64,000 nucleotides of DNA from Acidovorax sp. RAC01. GTDB taxonomy: Bacteria; Pseudomonadota; Gammaproteobacteria; Burkholderiales; Burkholderiaceae_C. Below, piece by piece: positions 1 through 10,778 of the stretch. The stretch covers positions 3,839,501-3,903,500 of the forward strand of contig NZ_CP016447.1 of the NCBI RefSeq assembly GCF_001714725.1, written 5' to 3'. The notes under the pieces are model-generated. The model was not told where the DNA came from and ran no database searches. It saw only the letters and a program-made list of their open reading frames with translations. Both the position numbers and the translations under genes were made by a program. The first letter of the stretch is position 1. Each line of letters starts with the position of its first letter.

Positions 1-2
1 AT

Positions 3-989
3 GCTGCCGTGCAGCGCCGCGCCATGTCCAAGGCGATCACTTTGCTCGAGTCGACACGGGCAGACCACCGGGTGCAAGCCGATGAGCTGCTCACCGCGCT
101 CCTGCCGCACAGCGGCAAATCCTTCCGCCTCGGCATCAGCGGCGTGCCTGGAGTGGGCAAGTCCACCTTCATTGAGGCGTTGGGCCTTTACCTCATTGCC
201 CAGGGCCACCGCGTGGCCGTGCTCACCATCGACCCCTCCAGCACCGTCTCGGGCGGCTCCATCCTGGGCGACAAGACACGCATGGAACACCTCTCGGTGC
301 ACGAAAAAGCCTACATCCGCCCCAGCCCCTCCAGTGGCACGCTGGGCGGTGTGGCAGAGAAAACGCGCGAGGCCATGCTGGTCTGCGAGGCAGCAGGCTA
401 CGACGTGGTCATCGTCGAGACCGTGGGCGTGGGCCAGAGCGAGATCGCGGTGGCGGGCATGACGGACATGTTCGTGCTGATGCAGTTGCCCAACGCGGGC
501 GACGACCTGCAGGCCATCAAGAAGGGTGTGATGGAGATTGCCGACCTGGTGGTCATCAATAAGGCCGACATCGACAAGAACGCCGCCACGCGGGCCGAGG
601 CGCAGATCACGTCGAGCCTGCGCCTCTTGAGCCAGCACGGCAACCCGGAAAACGCGCACCACGACGAAACGCTGTGGCACCCGAAAGTGGTGCAGATCAG
701 CGCGCTACTCGGGCAGGGCGTCGATGCCTTCTGGGCGGCGGTCACGCAGTTTCGCCAGTTGCAGACGGCGAATGGCCGCATCGGCACGCGGCGCGAAAAG
801 CAGGCGCTTTCATGGATGTGGGAGCGCATTGACGCGGGCCTGAAGCTCGCGTTTCGCCAGCACCCGCAGGTCAAAGAGCTGCTGCCGCAGATGCAGGCCG
901 ACGTGGCCGCAGGGCGCATTGCGGCATCGACTGCAGCACGAAATCTGCTTCTAGCGCAGTCTGCACAAGCGCCAGCAGCTATCAAATAA
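3..989 (+). CDS. meaB: Methylmalonyl-CoA mutase-associated GTPase MeaB (5' end cut by window)
   Basis: G3E-family P-loop GTPase that gates cofactor loading and protects B12-dependent methylmalonyl-CoA mutase. Seen: Walker [10 protein letters not shown] near the N-terminus, a DPSS segment, the switch-like ETVGVGQSE, and the NKAD guanine-specificity motif. The reading frame is open to the left edge, and the family normally has some 20 more N-terminal residues before the [12 protein letters not shown] segment, so the gene almost certainly begins outside the window; the in-frame GTG at 9 and ATG at 24 are probably not the true start. It lies 35 bp upstream of pccB, consistent with one propionyl-CoA to succinyl-CoA operon. 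An AGCTATCAAATAAATAG repeat overlaps its last codons. Confidence 0.93.
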   Translation, partial: AAVQRRAMSKAITLLESTRADHRVQADELLTALLPHSGKSFRLGISGVPGVGKSTFIEALGLYLIAQGHRVAVLTIDPSSTVSGGSILGDKTRMEHLSVHEKAYIRPSPSSGTLGGVAEKTREAMLVCEAAGYDVVIVETVGVGQSEIAVAGMTDMFVLMQLPNAGDDLQAIKKGVMEIADLVVINKADIDKNAATRAEAQITSSLRLLSQHGNPENAHHDETLWHPKVVQISALLGQGVDAFWAAVTQFRQLQTANGRIGTRREKQALSWMWERIDAGLKLAFRQHPQVKELLPQMQADVAAGRIAASTAARNLLLAQSAQAPAAIK

Positions 990-996
990 ATAGTAG
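974..996. repeat. Short AT-rich dispersed repeat at meaB 3' end
   Basis: The motif AGCAGCTATCAAATAAATAG straddles the meaB stop codon. A close relative (18 of 20 bases, AGCAGCTATCAGATAAGTAG) lies inside pccA at 4848-4867. Similar short AT-rich islands are scattered in Comamonadaceae genomes as I recall them; their role is unknown. Confidence 0.4.
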
Positions 997-1024
997 ACAC
1001 AACCCCATTCACCAAAGGACGACC

Positions 1025-2557
<1,533 letters not shown>

Positions 2558-2563
2558 ATCATC

Positions 2564-3217
2564 ATGTTGCCGATCCATGCCCCTGCTCGGCGGTGTTTTT
2601 TGACGCCGATACCTCAGCTGTCAACTGCAGCCGATTTGCTGGCATCCGCCGCAGACCGCCTTTTGGCAGGTGATGCATTGAATGGGCGCCAGCTGGTTTC
2701 CGAGGCTGACATGCCTGTCATCGGCGCATACACAGCGCTGGTGACAGGTGCAGTCAACCCGCTAGTTCACTGGCAATCCATGATGCCTAGCAGTGGCACT
2801 GGGCTGGAGCGTAGCGCCCAGCGCATGCCGTCATCAAGCACTGAACGCGCTATCTACGCCCGAGACGGTTGGCGGTGTAGGTATTGCGGAACTCGCGTGA
2901 TTGACCGCAGCATGCGGGCCAGATTTCATCGCTGCTTGCCAGACGTAGCCCGGTGGGGAGCGCGTAATGCTGACAAGCACACCGCGCTGGCGGCGCTCAG
3001 TGCTTCCCTCGATCACATCGTCCCTCACAGCCGGGGCGGAACCAATGACGAGCCCAACTTTGTAACGGCATGCAATGCCTGCCAGTTCGGCAGAGGGCAA
3101 TGGACGCTGGAAGAAGTCGGTTTTTTTGACCCTCGGGAATATCCACCGGTTCTTGATGAATGGGACGGTCTGATGCGACTCAGTCGCCTGGCCGCCGCCT
3201 CCAACGATCTTCAGTGA
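2564..3217 (+). CDS. HNH endonuclease-family protein
   Basis: A 217 aa protein with an HNH/McrA-type zinc nuclease core: CRYCGTRV (first Cys pair), then DHIVPHSRGGTNDEPNFV (catalytic His and Asn region) and CNACQFGRG (second Cys pair). The N-terminal ~80 residues have no motif I recognise. It starts 6 bp after the pccB stop and ends 13 bp before pccA, so it is almost certainly co-transcribed with the carboxylase. Its role there is unexplained; it could be a stable passenger or a structural HNH-fold protein. The main HNH residues look intact. The first ATG was used; an internal start near residue 50 cannot be excluded. Confidence 0.8.
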   Translation: MLPIHAPARRCFLTPIPQLSTAADLLASAADRLLAGDALNGRQLVSEADMPVIGAYTALVTGAVNPLVHWQSMMPSSGTGLERSAQRMPSSSTERAIYARDGWRCRYCGTRVIDRSMRARFHRCLPDVARWGARNADKHTALAALSASLDHIVPHSRGGTNDEPNFVTACNACQFGRGQWTLEEVGFFDPREYPPVLDEWDGLMRLSRLAAASNDLQ

Positions 3218-3230
3218 AAGAGACAAACAT

Positions 3231-5279
3231 ATGTTCACCAAAATCCTGATCGCCAACCGTGGCGAAATCGCCTGCCGAGTGATTGCAACGGCCAAGAAAA
3301 TGGGCATCGCCACCGTCGCCGTCTATTCCGACGCCGACAAGGAAGCCCGACACGTCAAGCTGGCTGACGAGGCTGTCAACATTGGCCCCGCGCCCAGCCG
3401 CGAAAGCTATCTGCAATCCGAGAAAATCATTGCCGCCTGCAAGCAAACCGGTGCGCAGGCGGTGCACCCCGGCTATGGCTTCCTCTCTGAAAACGAAGCC
3501 TTTGCCAAACGCTGCGAGGATGAAGGCATTGCGTTCATCGGCCCCAAGGCGCATTCGATTGCGGCCATGGGCGACAAGATCGCGTCCAAGAAGCTGGCCA
3601 ACGAGGCCAAGGTCAACACCATCCCCGGCTACAACGACGCGATCAGCGGCCCCGAGCAGGCGGTGGAGATTGCCAAGAGCATTGGCTACCCCGTGATGAT
3701 CAAGGCCTCGGCCGGGGGCGGCGGCAAGGGTCTGCGCGTGGCGTTCAACGACAAGGAAGCGTTTGAAGGCTTCGCTAGCTGCCAGAACGAAGCTCGCAAC
3801 AGCTTTGGCGACGACCGCATCTTCATCGAGAAGTTCGTGCAGGAGCCGCGCCACATCGAGATCCAGGTGCTGGGCGACAGCCACGGCAATGTGATTTACC
3901 TGAACGAGCGCGAGTGCTCCATCCAGCGCCGCCACCAGAAGGTGATTGAAGAGGCGCCATCGCCCTTCATCAGCGACGCCACCCGCAAGGCCATGGGCGA
4001 GCAGGCGGTGCAACTGGCCAAGGCCGTCAAGTACCAGTCGGCAGGCACGGTGGAGTTTGTGGTCGGCAAAGACCAAGACTTCTACTTCCTGGAGATGAAC
4101 ACCCGCCTGCAGGTGGAGCACCCGGTGACGGAGTGCATCACCGGCCTGGACCTGGTGGAGCTGATGATCCGCGTGGCGGCGGGCGAGAAGCTGCCCCTCA
4201 CGCAAGCCGACGTGAAGCGCGACGGCTGGGCCATTGAGTGCCGCATCAACGCCGAGGACCCTTTCCGCAACTTCCTGCCGTCCACCGGCCGCCTGGTGCG
4301 CTTTCAGCCGCCGGAGGAAACCATGTTCCAGTCGGACACCGGCAAGAAGCTAGGCGTGCGGGTGGACACGGGCGTGTACGAGGGCGGCGAGATCCCCATG
4401 TACTACGACTCGATGATCGCCAAGCTCATCGTGCACGGCACGGACCGCAACGATGCGATTGCCAAGATGCGTGCGGCGCTCAACGGGTTTGTGATTCGCG
4501 GCATCAGCAGCAACATCCCGTTCCAGGCCGCGCTGCTCGCGCACCCCAAGTTCGTGACGGGCGACTTCAACACCGGCTTCATCGCCGAAAACTACGGCAA
4601 GGGCTTCCATGCCGAAGACGTGCCGCACAGCGACCCGCTGTTCCTGGTGGCGTTGGCTGCCTTCATGCACCGCCGCTACCGTGCGCGTGCCTCGGGCATC
4701 AGCGGCCAGCTGGCCGGGCATGAGGTGAAGGTGGGTGAGCAGTTTGTGGTGGTGACGCTGGGCGCTGAAGGGCAGAACCAGCACCATGAAGTCACGGTGT
4801 CTGACTTTGAAGACAAATCGGGCTCCAGCGCAGTATTGGTGGGCAATAGCAGCTATCAGATAAGTAGCAACGCCACGCTGGGCCAGATCCGCGTGCAGGG
4901 TGCCTTCAACGGCCAGGGCTTCACCGCCCAGGTGGAGCGCGGCGTGGGCAAGAACCCGCTGGCGCTGCGCATTGCGCACAACGGCACGCAGGTCGATGCA
5001 CTGGTGCTGTCACCGCTGGGCGCCAAGCTGCACAAGTTGATGCCCTTCAAGGCACCGCCAGACTTGTCCAAGTTCCTGCTCTCGCCCATGCCGGGCCTGC
5101 TGGTCGATGTGGCGGTGCAGCCCGGCCAGAAGGTGCAGGCGGGTGAAAAGCTGGCCGTGATCGAGGCGATGAAGATGGAGAACATCCTCTTTGCCGCGCA
5201 AGACGGCGTGGTGGGCAAGATCACCGCGGGCAAGGGCGATTCGCTGGCGGTGGACCAGATCATTCTGGAATTCCAGTGA
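3231..5279 (+). CDS. pccA: Propionyl-CoA carboxylase alpha subunit (biotin carboxylase + BCCP)
   Basis: ATP-dependent biotin carboxylase fused to its biotin carrier. In the 682 aa product: N-terminal biotin carboxylase fold ([13 protein letters not shown]), ATP-grasp loop [13 protein letters not shown] around residues 160-172, active-site [14 protein letters not shown] near residue 290, a middle BT-like linker, and the C-terminal biotinyl domain with EAMKMEN, biotinylated lysine at about K648. It pairs with pccB and forms methylmalonyl-CoA. The neighbouring bioB supplies biotin. A stretch around 4848-4868 carries a copy of a short dispersed repeat in frame, in a variable linker (residues ~540-546), which suggests a repeat tolerated in coding sequence. 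Confidence 0.95.
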   Translation: MFTKILIANRGEIACRVIATAKKMGIATVAVYSDADKEARHVKLADEAVNIGPAPSRESYLQSEKIIAACKQTGAQAVHPGYGFLSENEAFAKRCEDEGIAFIGPKAHSIAAMGDKIASKKLANEAKVNTIPGYNDAISGPEQAVEIAKSIGYPVMIKASAGGGGKGLRVAFNDKEAFEGFASCQNEARNSFGDDRIFIEKFVQEPRHIEIQVLGDSHGNVIYLNERECSIQRRHQKVIEEAPSPFISDATRKAMGEQAVQLAKAVKYQSAGTVEFVVGKDQDFYFLEMNTRLQVEHPVTECITGLDLVELMIRVAAGEKLPLTQADVKRDGWAIECRINAEDPFRNFLPSTGRLVRFQPPEETMFQSDTGKKLGVRVDTGVYEGGEIPMYYDSMIAKLIVHGTDRNDAIAKMRAALNGFVIRGISSNIPFQAALLAHPKFVTGDFNTGFIAENYGKGFHAEDVPHSDPLFLVALAAFMHRRYRARASGISGQLAGHEVKVGEQFVVVTLGAEGQNQHHEVTVSDFEDKSGSSAVLVGNSSYQISSNATLGQIRVQGAFNGQGFTAQVERGVGKNPLALRIAHNGTQVDALVLSPLGAKLHKLMPFKAPPDLSKFLLSPMPGLLVDVAVQPGQKVQAGEKLAVIEAMKMENILFAAQDGVVGKITAGKGDSLAVDQIILEFQ

Positions 5280-5427
5280 TTTGCCAGCGCGTCCGTGCGT
5301 GCGAGAAGCCGCAGCGGCCCATCGTCACCACAGCATTCCAAAGGTGCCTTGCGCCCCTTTTTTGAGGCTTTTTGGGCCTCTGGCGCTTGTTTGGCAAGCG
5401 CGAGCAGCTATTCATTCAGGAGCAGTC

Positions 5428-5898
5428 ATGACCCACACGCAACGCCCTTTCAAAGTCCTGGGCATCCAGCAAGTCGCCATCGGCGGCACCGACAAGCAGC
5501 GCATGAAAACGCTGTGGGTGGATATGCTGGGCCTCACGCAGACCGGCACCTTCCAGAGCGAACGTGAAAACGTGGACGAGGACATCCTGGCCATGGGGCA
5601 GGGCGCCCACAAGGTGGAGGTGGACCTCATGCAGCCGCTGGACATCGACAAAAAACCGGCCGTACACACCACGCCGCTTAACCACATCGGTCTGTGGATC
5701 GACGATTTGCCCAAGGCGGTGGAATGGCTCACGGCCCAGGGCGTAAGGTTTGCGCCCGGTGGCATCCGCAAGGGCGCGGCGGGGTACGACATCACCTTTT
5801 TGCACCCCAAGAGCAATGACGAGTTTCCGATTGCAGGCGAGGGCGTGCTGATCGAGCTGGTGCAGGCCCCGTCCGAGGTGATTGCCGCCCTGGGCTGA
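5428..5898 (+). CDS. VOC-family protein, probable methylmalonyl-CoA epimerase-like
   Basis: A 156 aa vicinal-oxygen-chelate (glyoxalase-fold) protein with two beta-alpha-beta-beta-beta modules. Metal-ligand candidates seen are the His in [10 protein letters not shown] and the Glu in [10 protein letters not shown] near the C-terminus. Position directly after pccA suggests it epimerises (S)- to (R)-methylmalonyl-CoA, but it is annotated in many genomes only as a lactoylglutathione-lyase-like VOC protein, so substrate is inference. The start was set at the ATG at 5428, preceded by CAGGAGCA; the frame is open further upstream but with unrelated-looking sequence. Confidence 0.8.
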   Translation: MTHTQRPFKVLGIQQVAIGGTDKQRMKTLWVDMLGLTQTGTFQSERENVDEDILAMGQGAHKVEVDLMQPLDIDKKPAVHTTPLNHIGLWIDDLPKAVEWLTAQGVRFAPGGIRKGAAGYDITFLHPKSNDEFPIAGEGVLIELVQAPSEVIAALG

Positions 5899-6304
5899 TG
5901 GTTGCGCAAGATCGGCCTCCGAAGTGCACCAACATCGGCCATCTCCAGGCGATGCCGGGCTGCGCAGAGCGCCAGATGGGAGCAGATAAGCACACCAGCG
6001 GGGCTGTTGACAGCGCCAGGAAATGGGCGACCCGATGGGGCCGGCAACTTCAATCAACCTGCCGCCTTCTGCTGTCAAGAAGTTCAGAACTTGATGGACG
6101 TTGCTGCCTCGATTTTCTTGGCATCTTTTGTGACCCTGTGGCGTGCTTTTGTGCTGTTTTCTCGTCCAGAATCCGCCCAACTTGCTGCACGCCGCGCTAA
6201 GCCATTCGTGGTTAGCCGTACGCGCGGTGTTGCGCAACAACCTCCTAAGCCTCGGGTGGCTCCGTGCCACGGTGGGGCGACTGCCTTGAAGGGAATTGAT
6301 CGCC
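5899..6304. other. Intergenic region upstream of bioB, no gene seen
   Basis: About 400 bp. Overlapping frames are open on both strands, but none has family motifs or a convincing ribosome site; the rightward one runs into the bioB region in the wrong frame. The bioB promoter should lie here; no clear -35/-10 pair or operator was identified. Confidence 0.5.
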
Positions 6305-7387
6305 ATGTCCTCCACGCCACGTGCCGTACCCGCGGCCCAGCCTGTGCTGCCAGCACCTTTCGTGCAAAACGTGCAAGTGCACCTACGCCAAGCCACTGCC
6401 AGCCCACAAGGCCCGTGGAGCGTGGACGCCATCCAGGCGCTGCTGGACAAACCGCTGATGGATTTGCTGTTCGAAGCCCAGACCGTGCACCGCCAGCACT
6501 GGCCGGCCGGCGACATCGAGCTTGCAACCCTGCTTTCCGTCAAGACCGGCGGCTGCCCTGAAAACTGCGGCTATTGCCCGCAGGCGGCCGAGTTCGACAC
6601 GGGCGTGAAGGCCGACAAGCTGATGGAAGTCGATGAGGTGGTGCGCGCCGCACAGGCCGCCAAGGATGCGGGCGCCACCCGCTTTTGCATGGGTGCAGCC
6701 TGGCGTGCGCCCAAGGACCGCGACATTGAAAAAGTCAGCGCGCTGATTGGCGCGGTGAAGGGCCTGGGCCTGCAGACCTGCGCCACGCTGGGCATGCTCG
6801 AATCGCACCAGGCGCAGGCCCTGAAGAACGCGGGGCTGGACTACTACAACCACAACCTGGACACGGCCCCCGAGTACTACACCGACGTGGTGAGTACCCG
6901 GCAGTACCAGGACCGGCTGGACACCCTGCAACATGTGCGCGCGGCGGGCATCAGTGTGTGCTGCGGCGGCATCGTGGGCATGGGCGAGGCGCCGGTGCAC
7001 CGCGCAGGCCTCCTTGCGCAACTGGCCAACCTGCAGCCCTACCCGGAATCCGTGCCCATCAACAGCCTGGTGCGCGTGCCCGGCACACCGCTGGCCGACA
7101 GCGAACCCATCGATCCGTTCGACTTTGTGCGCATGATTGCGGTGGCCCGTATCACCATGCCCAAGGCGCGCGTGCGGCTGTCGGCCGGGCGCCAGCAGCT
7201 GGGTGATGCGGTGCAGGCACTGTGCTTCATGGCCGGGGCCAATTCGATTTTTTACGGCGACAAGCTGCTGGTGACAGGCAACCCCGATGTGGAGGCGGAC
7301 GTGCAGCTGCTGGCCAAACTGGGGCTGCGTGGCCACCGCACGGCGGTGGAATCGGCCGATGCAGCCACGTCAGCCGTCTGCGCGTAG
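6305..7387 (+). CDS. bioB: Biotin synthase
   Basis: Radical-SAM enzyme that inserts sulfur into dethiobiotin, the last step of biotin synthesis. The 360 aa product carries the radical-SAM cluster [12 protein letters not shown] with Cys at about 84, 88 and 91, and further family segments [21 protein letters not shown] and LSAGRQQLG; this last region carries the conserved Arg/Cys ligands of the auxiliary [2Fe-2S] cluster. The ATG at 6305 was chosen; an in-frame TTG lies 9 bp upstream. It stands alone here, away from bioF/D/A, next to the biotin-dependent carboxylase genes, and ends tail-to-tail with the AhpD-like gene. Confidence 0.96.
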   Translation: MSSTPRAVPAAQPVLPAPFVQNVQVHLRQATASPQGPWSVDAIQALLDKPLMDLLFEAQTVHRQHWPAGDIELATLLSVKTGGCPENCGYCPQAAEFDTGVKADKLMEVDEVVRAAQAAKDAGATRFCMGAAWRAPKDRDIEKVSALIGAVKGLGLQTCATLGMLESHQAQALKNAGLDYYNHNLDTAPEYYTDVVSTRQYQDRLDTLQHVRAAGISVCCGGIVGMGEAPVHRAGLLAQLANLQPYPESVPINSLVRVPGTPLADSEPIDPFDFVRMIAVARITMPKARVRLSAGRQQLGDAVQALCFMAGANSIFYGDKLLVTGNPDVEADVQLLAKLGLRGHRTAVESADAATSAVCA

Positions 7388-7441
7388 GGCGCCAAGCCGC
7401 AAGCCGGGCGTGCGCCACCACCCACTGGCCGCGCGTTGGTT

Positions 7442-7795
7442 TCAGGCGGCAGCGGCCGCCATGTCATCCCAGGCCTTGAGCGCCTCGGCGGTGTACATCA
7501 GCGCAGGCCCGCCGCCCATGTACACGCACACGGCCAGCATTTCCTCGACTTCGGCGCGGGTGGCGCCCAGCTTTTGCAGCGCCTTCACGTGAAAGCCGAT
7601 GCAGCCCGAGCAGCGCTGTGTGACGCCAATGGCCAGCGCAATCAGTTCCTTGGTCTTGCTGCCAAGCGCGCCTTCGGCCATGGAGGCCTGCGCCAGCTGT
7701 GCAAATCCGCGCATGGCGTCGGGCTGCGCCTTGCGGAAGGTGGACAGGCTTTCGTTGATGCCGTGGATCAGGGTGGCGTGGTCGAATGTGCTCAT
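7442..7795 (-). CDS. Carboxymuconolactone decarboxylase/AhpD-like protein
   Basis: A 117 aa small helical protein of the CMD/AhpD family. The redox motif CSGCIGFH gives Cys62, Cys65 and the partner His69, the arrangement seen in AhpD-type peroxidase/disulfide proteins. It is the last gene of a leftward group (MBL hydrolase, rhodanese, DUF2892, this gene) opposite a BigR-like regulator, which suggests thiol or persulfide redox work rather than aromatic catabolism. The exact substrate is unknown. Confidence 0.85.
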   Translation of the reverse strand: MSTFDHATLIHGINESLSTFRKAQPDAMRGFAQLAQASMAEGALGSKTKELIALAIGVTQRCSGCIGFHVKALQKLGATRAEVEEMLAVCVYMGGGPALMYTAEALKAWDDMAAAAA

Positions 7796-7868
7796 GGGAA
7801 TTCCTCAGCTGGCAGAGGCCGGCCTGCCGCCGCGCGGGTGTGTTCCGGCCTGTTGGAGATGGATGTGG

Positions 7869-8072
7869 CTATTTGCTGGCAGGCTTTTCTAGCGGGCAGG
7901 TGTTGATGCCCAGCAGCGTGTAGGCAGGGCAAAAACGGAACAGGCCCGTGGCCAGCGGGACCACGCCCAGCCAGCCCCACCAGCCCACGGTGCCGGTGGC
8001 AGCCAGCGCAATCAGCACAAGGCCTGCAACGATGCGCAGCAGGCGGTCCGGGGTTCCGATATTGGTTTTCAT
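7869..8072 (-). CDS. DUF2892 (YgaP-like) inner-membrane protein
   Basis: A 67 aa protein with two hydrophobic segments (LLRIVAGLVLIALAATG and WLGVVPLATGLFRFCPAYTL) and the family signature FCPAYTLLGINTC with two cysteines. In YgaP proteins this membrane module is fused to a rhodanese; here the rhodanese is the separate gene immediately upstream. The ATG at 8072 has an AAGGAG ribosome site; a longer open frame up to 8138 is probably untranslated. Confidence 0.85.
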   Translation of the reverse strand: MKTNIGTPDRLLRIVAGLVLIALAATGTVGWWGWLGVVPLATGLFRFCPAYTLLGINTCPLEKPASK

Positions 8073-8147
8073 GTTCACTCCTTGGGTTGTGGTGGACGGA
8101 TGTCCGGAGGGCGCTACGGTGGGAAGTCTGGTCGGCAATGCACTGAA

Positions 8148-8528
8148 TCACTCAAAAGCGGGCATGGCAGGTAGTGCTACGGGCTGGCCTGCCGCCACCC
8201 AGGCGTCAAAGCCACCTGCGATGGACTGCACGTCCAGGTAGCCCATGTCCTGCAACGCCGCGGCAGCCAGCGCAGCACGCCCGCTGGTCTTGCAGTACAG
8301 CACCAGCTTCAGGTCGCGCGGCGAAAGCGCCGGGGTGCTGCTGACGCGAAATTCCAGCATTCCGCGCGACGCATGGATGGCGCCGGGGATGTGGCCGGCC
8401 TGGTACTCGTCCGCTTCACGCACGTCGATGAGCACATCGGCCGCACGAATGGCGGCAGGGGCCTGGTCGATGGCAACTTCGGTGATACGGGCCTTGGCGG
8501 CGGCGACGAGGTCGTGGGCGGTTTTCAT
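8148..8528 (-). CDS. Rhodanese-like sulfurtransferase
   Basis: A 126 aa single-domain rhodanese. Seen: LIDVREADEYQAGHIPGAIH (conserved DVRE and GHIPGA) and the active-site loop YCKTSGRA with catalytic Cys79; LSPRDLKLVLY leads into the loop. It should carry persulfide sulfur between glutathione and acceptors and fits with the metallo-hydrolase 25 bp upstream, which would oxidise glutathione persulfide. It is co-directional and probably co-transcribed with that gene and with the DUF2892 gene downstream. Confidence 0.9.
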   Translation of the reverse strand: MKTAHDLVAAAKARITEVAIDQAPAAIRAADVLIDVREADEYQAGHIPGAIHASRGMLEFRVSSTPALSPRDLKLVLYCKTSGRAALAAAALQDMGYLDVQSIAGGFDAWVAAGQPVALPAMPAFE

Positions 8529-8553
8529 GAACGGGTTTCCTTGGCGCAGGGTG

Positions 8554-9417
8554 TCACAGCGCGTTGAGCGGGATCTTGAGATAGCTCACGCCATTGGCTT
8601 CTGCGGGGGGCAGCTCGCCAGCGCGGATGTTGACCTGCACCGAGGGGAGGATCAGCACGGGCATGTCAAGCGTTGCGTCCCGGCGCTGGCGCAGCGCTAC
8701 AAAAGCGTCCTCGCTGACGCCGTCATGCACGTGGATGTTGTGCGCGCGCTGGTCTTGCACGGTGCACTCCCACGCGGGCGCGCGGCCTGCGGGAGGGTAG
8801 TCGTGGCACATGAAAAGGCGCGTGTCAGGCGGCAGGCTCAGCAGCCGGCGCACCGACTGGTACAGCGTGTGGGCGTTGCCGCCGGGGAAATCGCAGCGCG
8901 CCGTGCCCACGTCGGGCATGAAAAGCGTGTCGCCCACAAACACGGTGTCTTCCACCTGATAAGCCATGCAGGCCGGGGTGTGGCCAGGTACTGCGAGGGC
9001 ATGTGCGTTCAGCTGGCCGATGCGGAAGGCCTCGCCGTCATGCAACAGCTGGTCAAACTGGCTGCCGTCAGGACGGAACTCGGGCTCCAGGTGAAAGATG
9101 CCCTTGAACACATCCTGCACCTGGGTGATGCCGGCACCAATGGCAATGCGGCCGCCCAGTTTTTTGCGCAGGTAGTGCGCCGCCGACAGGTGGTCCGCGT
9201 GGGCATGGGTTTCCAGAATCCACTCGACGGTGAGGCTGTGGCCCTGCACGAACTCGATCAGTCGGCTGGCCGATCGCGTGCTGGTTCGGCCTGACTTGGC
9301 GTCGTAGTCCAGCACCGAGTCGACGATGGCGCAGTGCCCGCCGGGCTGGTCGTACACCACGTAGCTCACGGTCCAGGTGGCTTCGTCGAAGAAGGCTTCA
9401 ATCTGAGGTTTCGTCAC
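8554..9417 (-). CDS. MBL-fold hydrolase, persulfide dioxygenase-like (Blh/ETHE1 group)
   Basis: A 287 aa metallo-beta-lactamase-fold protein with ETHAHADHL (His71, His73, Asp75, His76) and further metal-ligand candidates in PGHTPACMAY and GDTLFMPDVG. These match the ETHE1/Blh group, which oxidises glutathione persulfide to sulfite. The rhodanese partner downstream and the divergent ArsR/BigR-like regulator support that function. It is the first gene of the leftward group; its start lies about 36 bp from the palindromic operator. A generic glyoxalase-II-like hydrolase is the alternative, less likely in this context. Confidence 0.87.
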   Translation of the reverse strand: MTKPQIEAFFDEATWTVSYVVYDQPGGHCAIVDSVLDYDAKSGRTSTRSASRLIEFVQGHSLTVEWILETHAHADHLSAAHYLRKKLGGRIAIGAGITQVQDVFKGIFHLEPEFRPDGSQFDQLLHDGEAFRIGQLNAHALAVPGHTPACMAYQVEDTVFVGDTLFMPDVGTARCDFPGGNAHTLYQSVRRLLSLPPDTRLFMCHDYPPAGRAPAWECTVQDQRAHNIHVHDGVSEDAFVALRQRRDATLDMPVLILPSVQVNIRAGELPPAEANGVSYLKIPLNAL

Positions 9418-9453
9418 GCGGGCTCTCCTGATTCGATTTCACTGAAGATAGTT

Positions 9454-9480
9454 TATTGACTAATAGATTGTTAGTCAATA
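9454..9480. promoter_or_regulatory. Perfect palindromic operator between divergent sulfur operons
   Basis: TATTGACTAA at 9454-9463 is repeated in inverted form as TTAGTCAATA at 9471-9480, a perfect 10-bp inverted repeat with a 7-bp AT-rich spacer. It lies between the divergent MBL hydrolase and ArsR-type regulator genes, where a BigR-like repressor would bind and control both. The TTG start of the longest regulator frame falls inside it, which argues for the downstream GTG start. Confidence 0.8.
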
Positions 9481-9515
9481 GAATATCGGCAGCTAAATTG
9501 AAAAGGAGGCACCCT

Positions 9516-9875
9516 GTGCTCCCAGACACCACCATCGATCTTGAAAGCCTGCGCCGCTCAGCCGACAGCGCCTGCCGGCTGATGAAAGTGCTCTCCAACC
9601 CGGACCGCCTGCTCCTGCTGTGCCAGCTCAGCCAGGGCGAAAAACGGGTGGGTGAGCTGGAAGAACTGGTGGGCATCGGCCAGCCCACGCTGTCGCAGCA
9701 ACTGGGCGTGCTGCGTGAGGAAGGTCTCGTCAACACCCGCCGCGACGGCAAGAACATCTACTACCAGATTGCCAGCACGCAGGCGCTGGCGGTAATGAAC
9801 ACCCTGTTTGAACAGTTCTGCGCGCCAGAACAGGCACCGATGTCCAACCCACTGAAGGAGCACCCCGCATGTTGA
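9516..9875 (+). CDS. ArsR-family transcriptional repressor, BigR/SqrR-like
   Basis: A 119 aa winged-helix regulator. HTH segment VGELEELVGIGQPTLSQQLGVL, wing GLVNTRRDGKNIYYQ. Two cysteines are placed as in the persulfide-sensing BigR pair: Cys36 (LLLLCQLS) and Cys102 (LFEQFC); a further Cys20 and a C-terminal Cys also exist. Persulfides would link the pair and release DNA, derepressing the neighbouring sulfur genes (inference from BigR). The start is the GTG at 9516, 5 bp after AAAAGGAGGC; the upstream TTG at 9456 lies inside the operator. It overlaps the next gene by 7 bp. Confidence 0.88.
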   Translation: MLPDTTIDLESLRRSADSACRLMKVLSNPDRLLLLCQLSQGEKRVGELEELVGIGQPTLSQQLGVLREEGLVNTRRDGKNIYYQIASTQALAVMNTLFEQFCAPEQAPMSNPLKEHPAC

Positions 9876-10300
9876 TCGACTGGAACCATTTCACGCCCTG
9901 GGCGGCCCTTGCCGGCGGTGTGCTGCTTGGCCTGGCGTCGGCGCTTTTTGTCCTGCTCAACGGCCGCATCCTGGGCATCAGCGGCATCGTAGGCGGGCTG
10001 CTGCGCCCGCGTTCCGGCGATGTTGGCTGGCGCATCTCGTTTGTGCTGGGCATGCTGGCCGCGCCCGCGCTGTACTGGCTGCTGACCGGCCCCGTGCAGG
10101 CCCGCATCGATGCGGACTGGGGCATGGTGGTGCTGGCCGGGCTGCTGGTGGGTGCGGGCACCCGCTATGGGTCGGGTTGCACCAGCGGCCATGGCGTGTG
10201 CGGGCTCTCGCGCATGTCACCGCGCTCTCTGGTCGCAACGCTCGCCTTCATGGGCGCTGGTTTTGCCACGGTCTATCTCATCCGGCACGTGTTGGCCTGA
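9869..10300 (+). CDS. YeeE/YedE-family transporter, part 1
   Basis: A 143 aa membrane protein with about four hydrophobic segments and the conserved signature [15 protein letters not shown], typical of YeeE/YedE (DUF395) sulfur-compound transporters, with its conserved cysteines. It starts inside the regulator gene (7 bp overlap), so it is translationally coupled to it. With the next gene it forms a split version of the transporter. The likely substrate is thiosulfate or a related sulfur species; direction is not visible from sequence. Confidence 0.88.
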   Translation: MLIDWNHFTPWAALAGGVLLGLASALFVLLNGRILGISGIVGGLLRPRSGDVGWRISFVLGMLAAPALYWLLTGPVQARIDADWGMVVLAGLLVGAGTRYGSGCTSGHGVCGLSRMSPRSLVATLAFMGAGFATVYLIRHVLA

Positions 10301-10327
10301 CCCCGCAACGCACTTTGGAGCATCGAC

Positions 10328-10777
10328 ATGAAGCACCGCATTTCTGAATTCATCGTGGGCCTGATCTTCGGCCTGGGCCTGATCGTTTCAGGCATGACCG
10401 ACCCGGGCAAGGTACTCGGGTTTCTCGACCTGGCCGGGCTGTGGGACCCTTCCCTGGCGTTCGTCATGGGCGGCGCCATTGCCGTGGGCGTATTTGCATT
10501 TGCCGTGGCCCGCAAGCGCACGCAGAGCTTTTTGGGCGGCGCCATGCACCTGCCCACGTCACGCGACATTGACCGCCGTCTGGTGCTGGGCAGCCTGGTC
10601 TTTGGCATCGGCTGGGGCATTGCCGGCTTCTGCCCGGGGCCGGCCATCGTGTCGGCGGGCGCGGGCCAGCCCAAAGCCATCGTTTTCGTGGTCGCCATGC
10701 TGGTGGGCATGTGGATTTTTGAATGGGCCGAGCGGATGCGCAACGGGCAGCGCAACAAAGCGGCCGGAGCGCACTGA
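10328..10777 (+). CDS. YeeE/YedE-family transporter, part 2 (DUF6691-type)
   Basis: A 149 aa membrane protein. N-terminal segment EFIVGLIFGLGLIVSGMTDP and the signature GIGWGIAGFCPGPAIV with a conserved Cys mark the second half of the two-gene YeeE/YedE system. It follows part 1 by 27 bp with GGAG before the ATG region. It ends 1 bp before the start of the TIGR01244 gene. In full-length YeeE both halves are one chain. Confidence 0.88.
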   Translation: MKHRISEFIVGLIFGLGLIVSGMTDPGKVLGFLDLAGLWDPSLAFVMGGAIAVGVFAFAVARKRTQSFLGGAMHLPTSRDIDRRLVLGSLVFGIGWGIAGFCPGPAIVSAGAGQPKAIVFVVAMLVGMWIFEWAERMRNGQRNKAAGAH

Positions 10778-10778
10778 C

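Noticed and set aside
9456..9515. Upstream TTG start for the ArsR regulator
   Set aside because: The TTG lies inside the palindromic operator; the GTG at 9516 follows an excellent AAGGAGG site.
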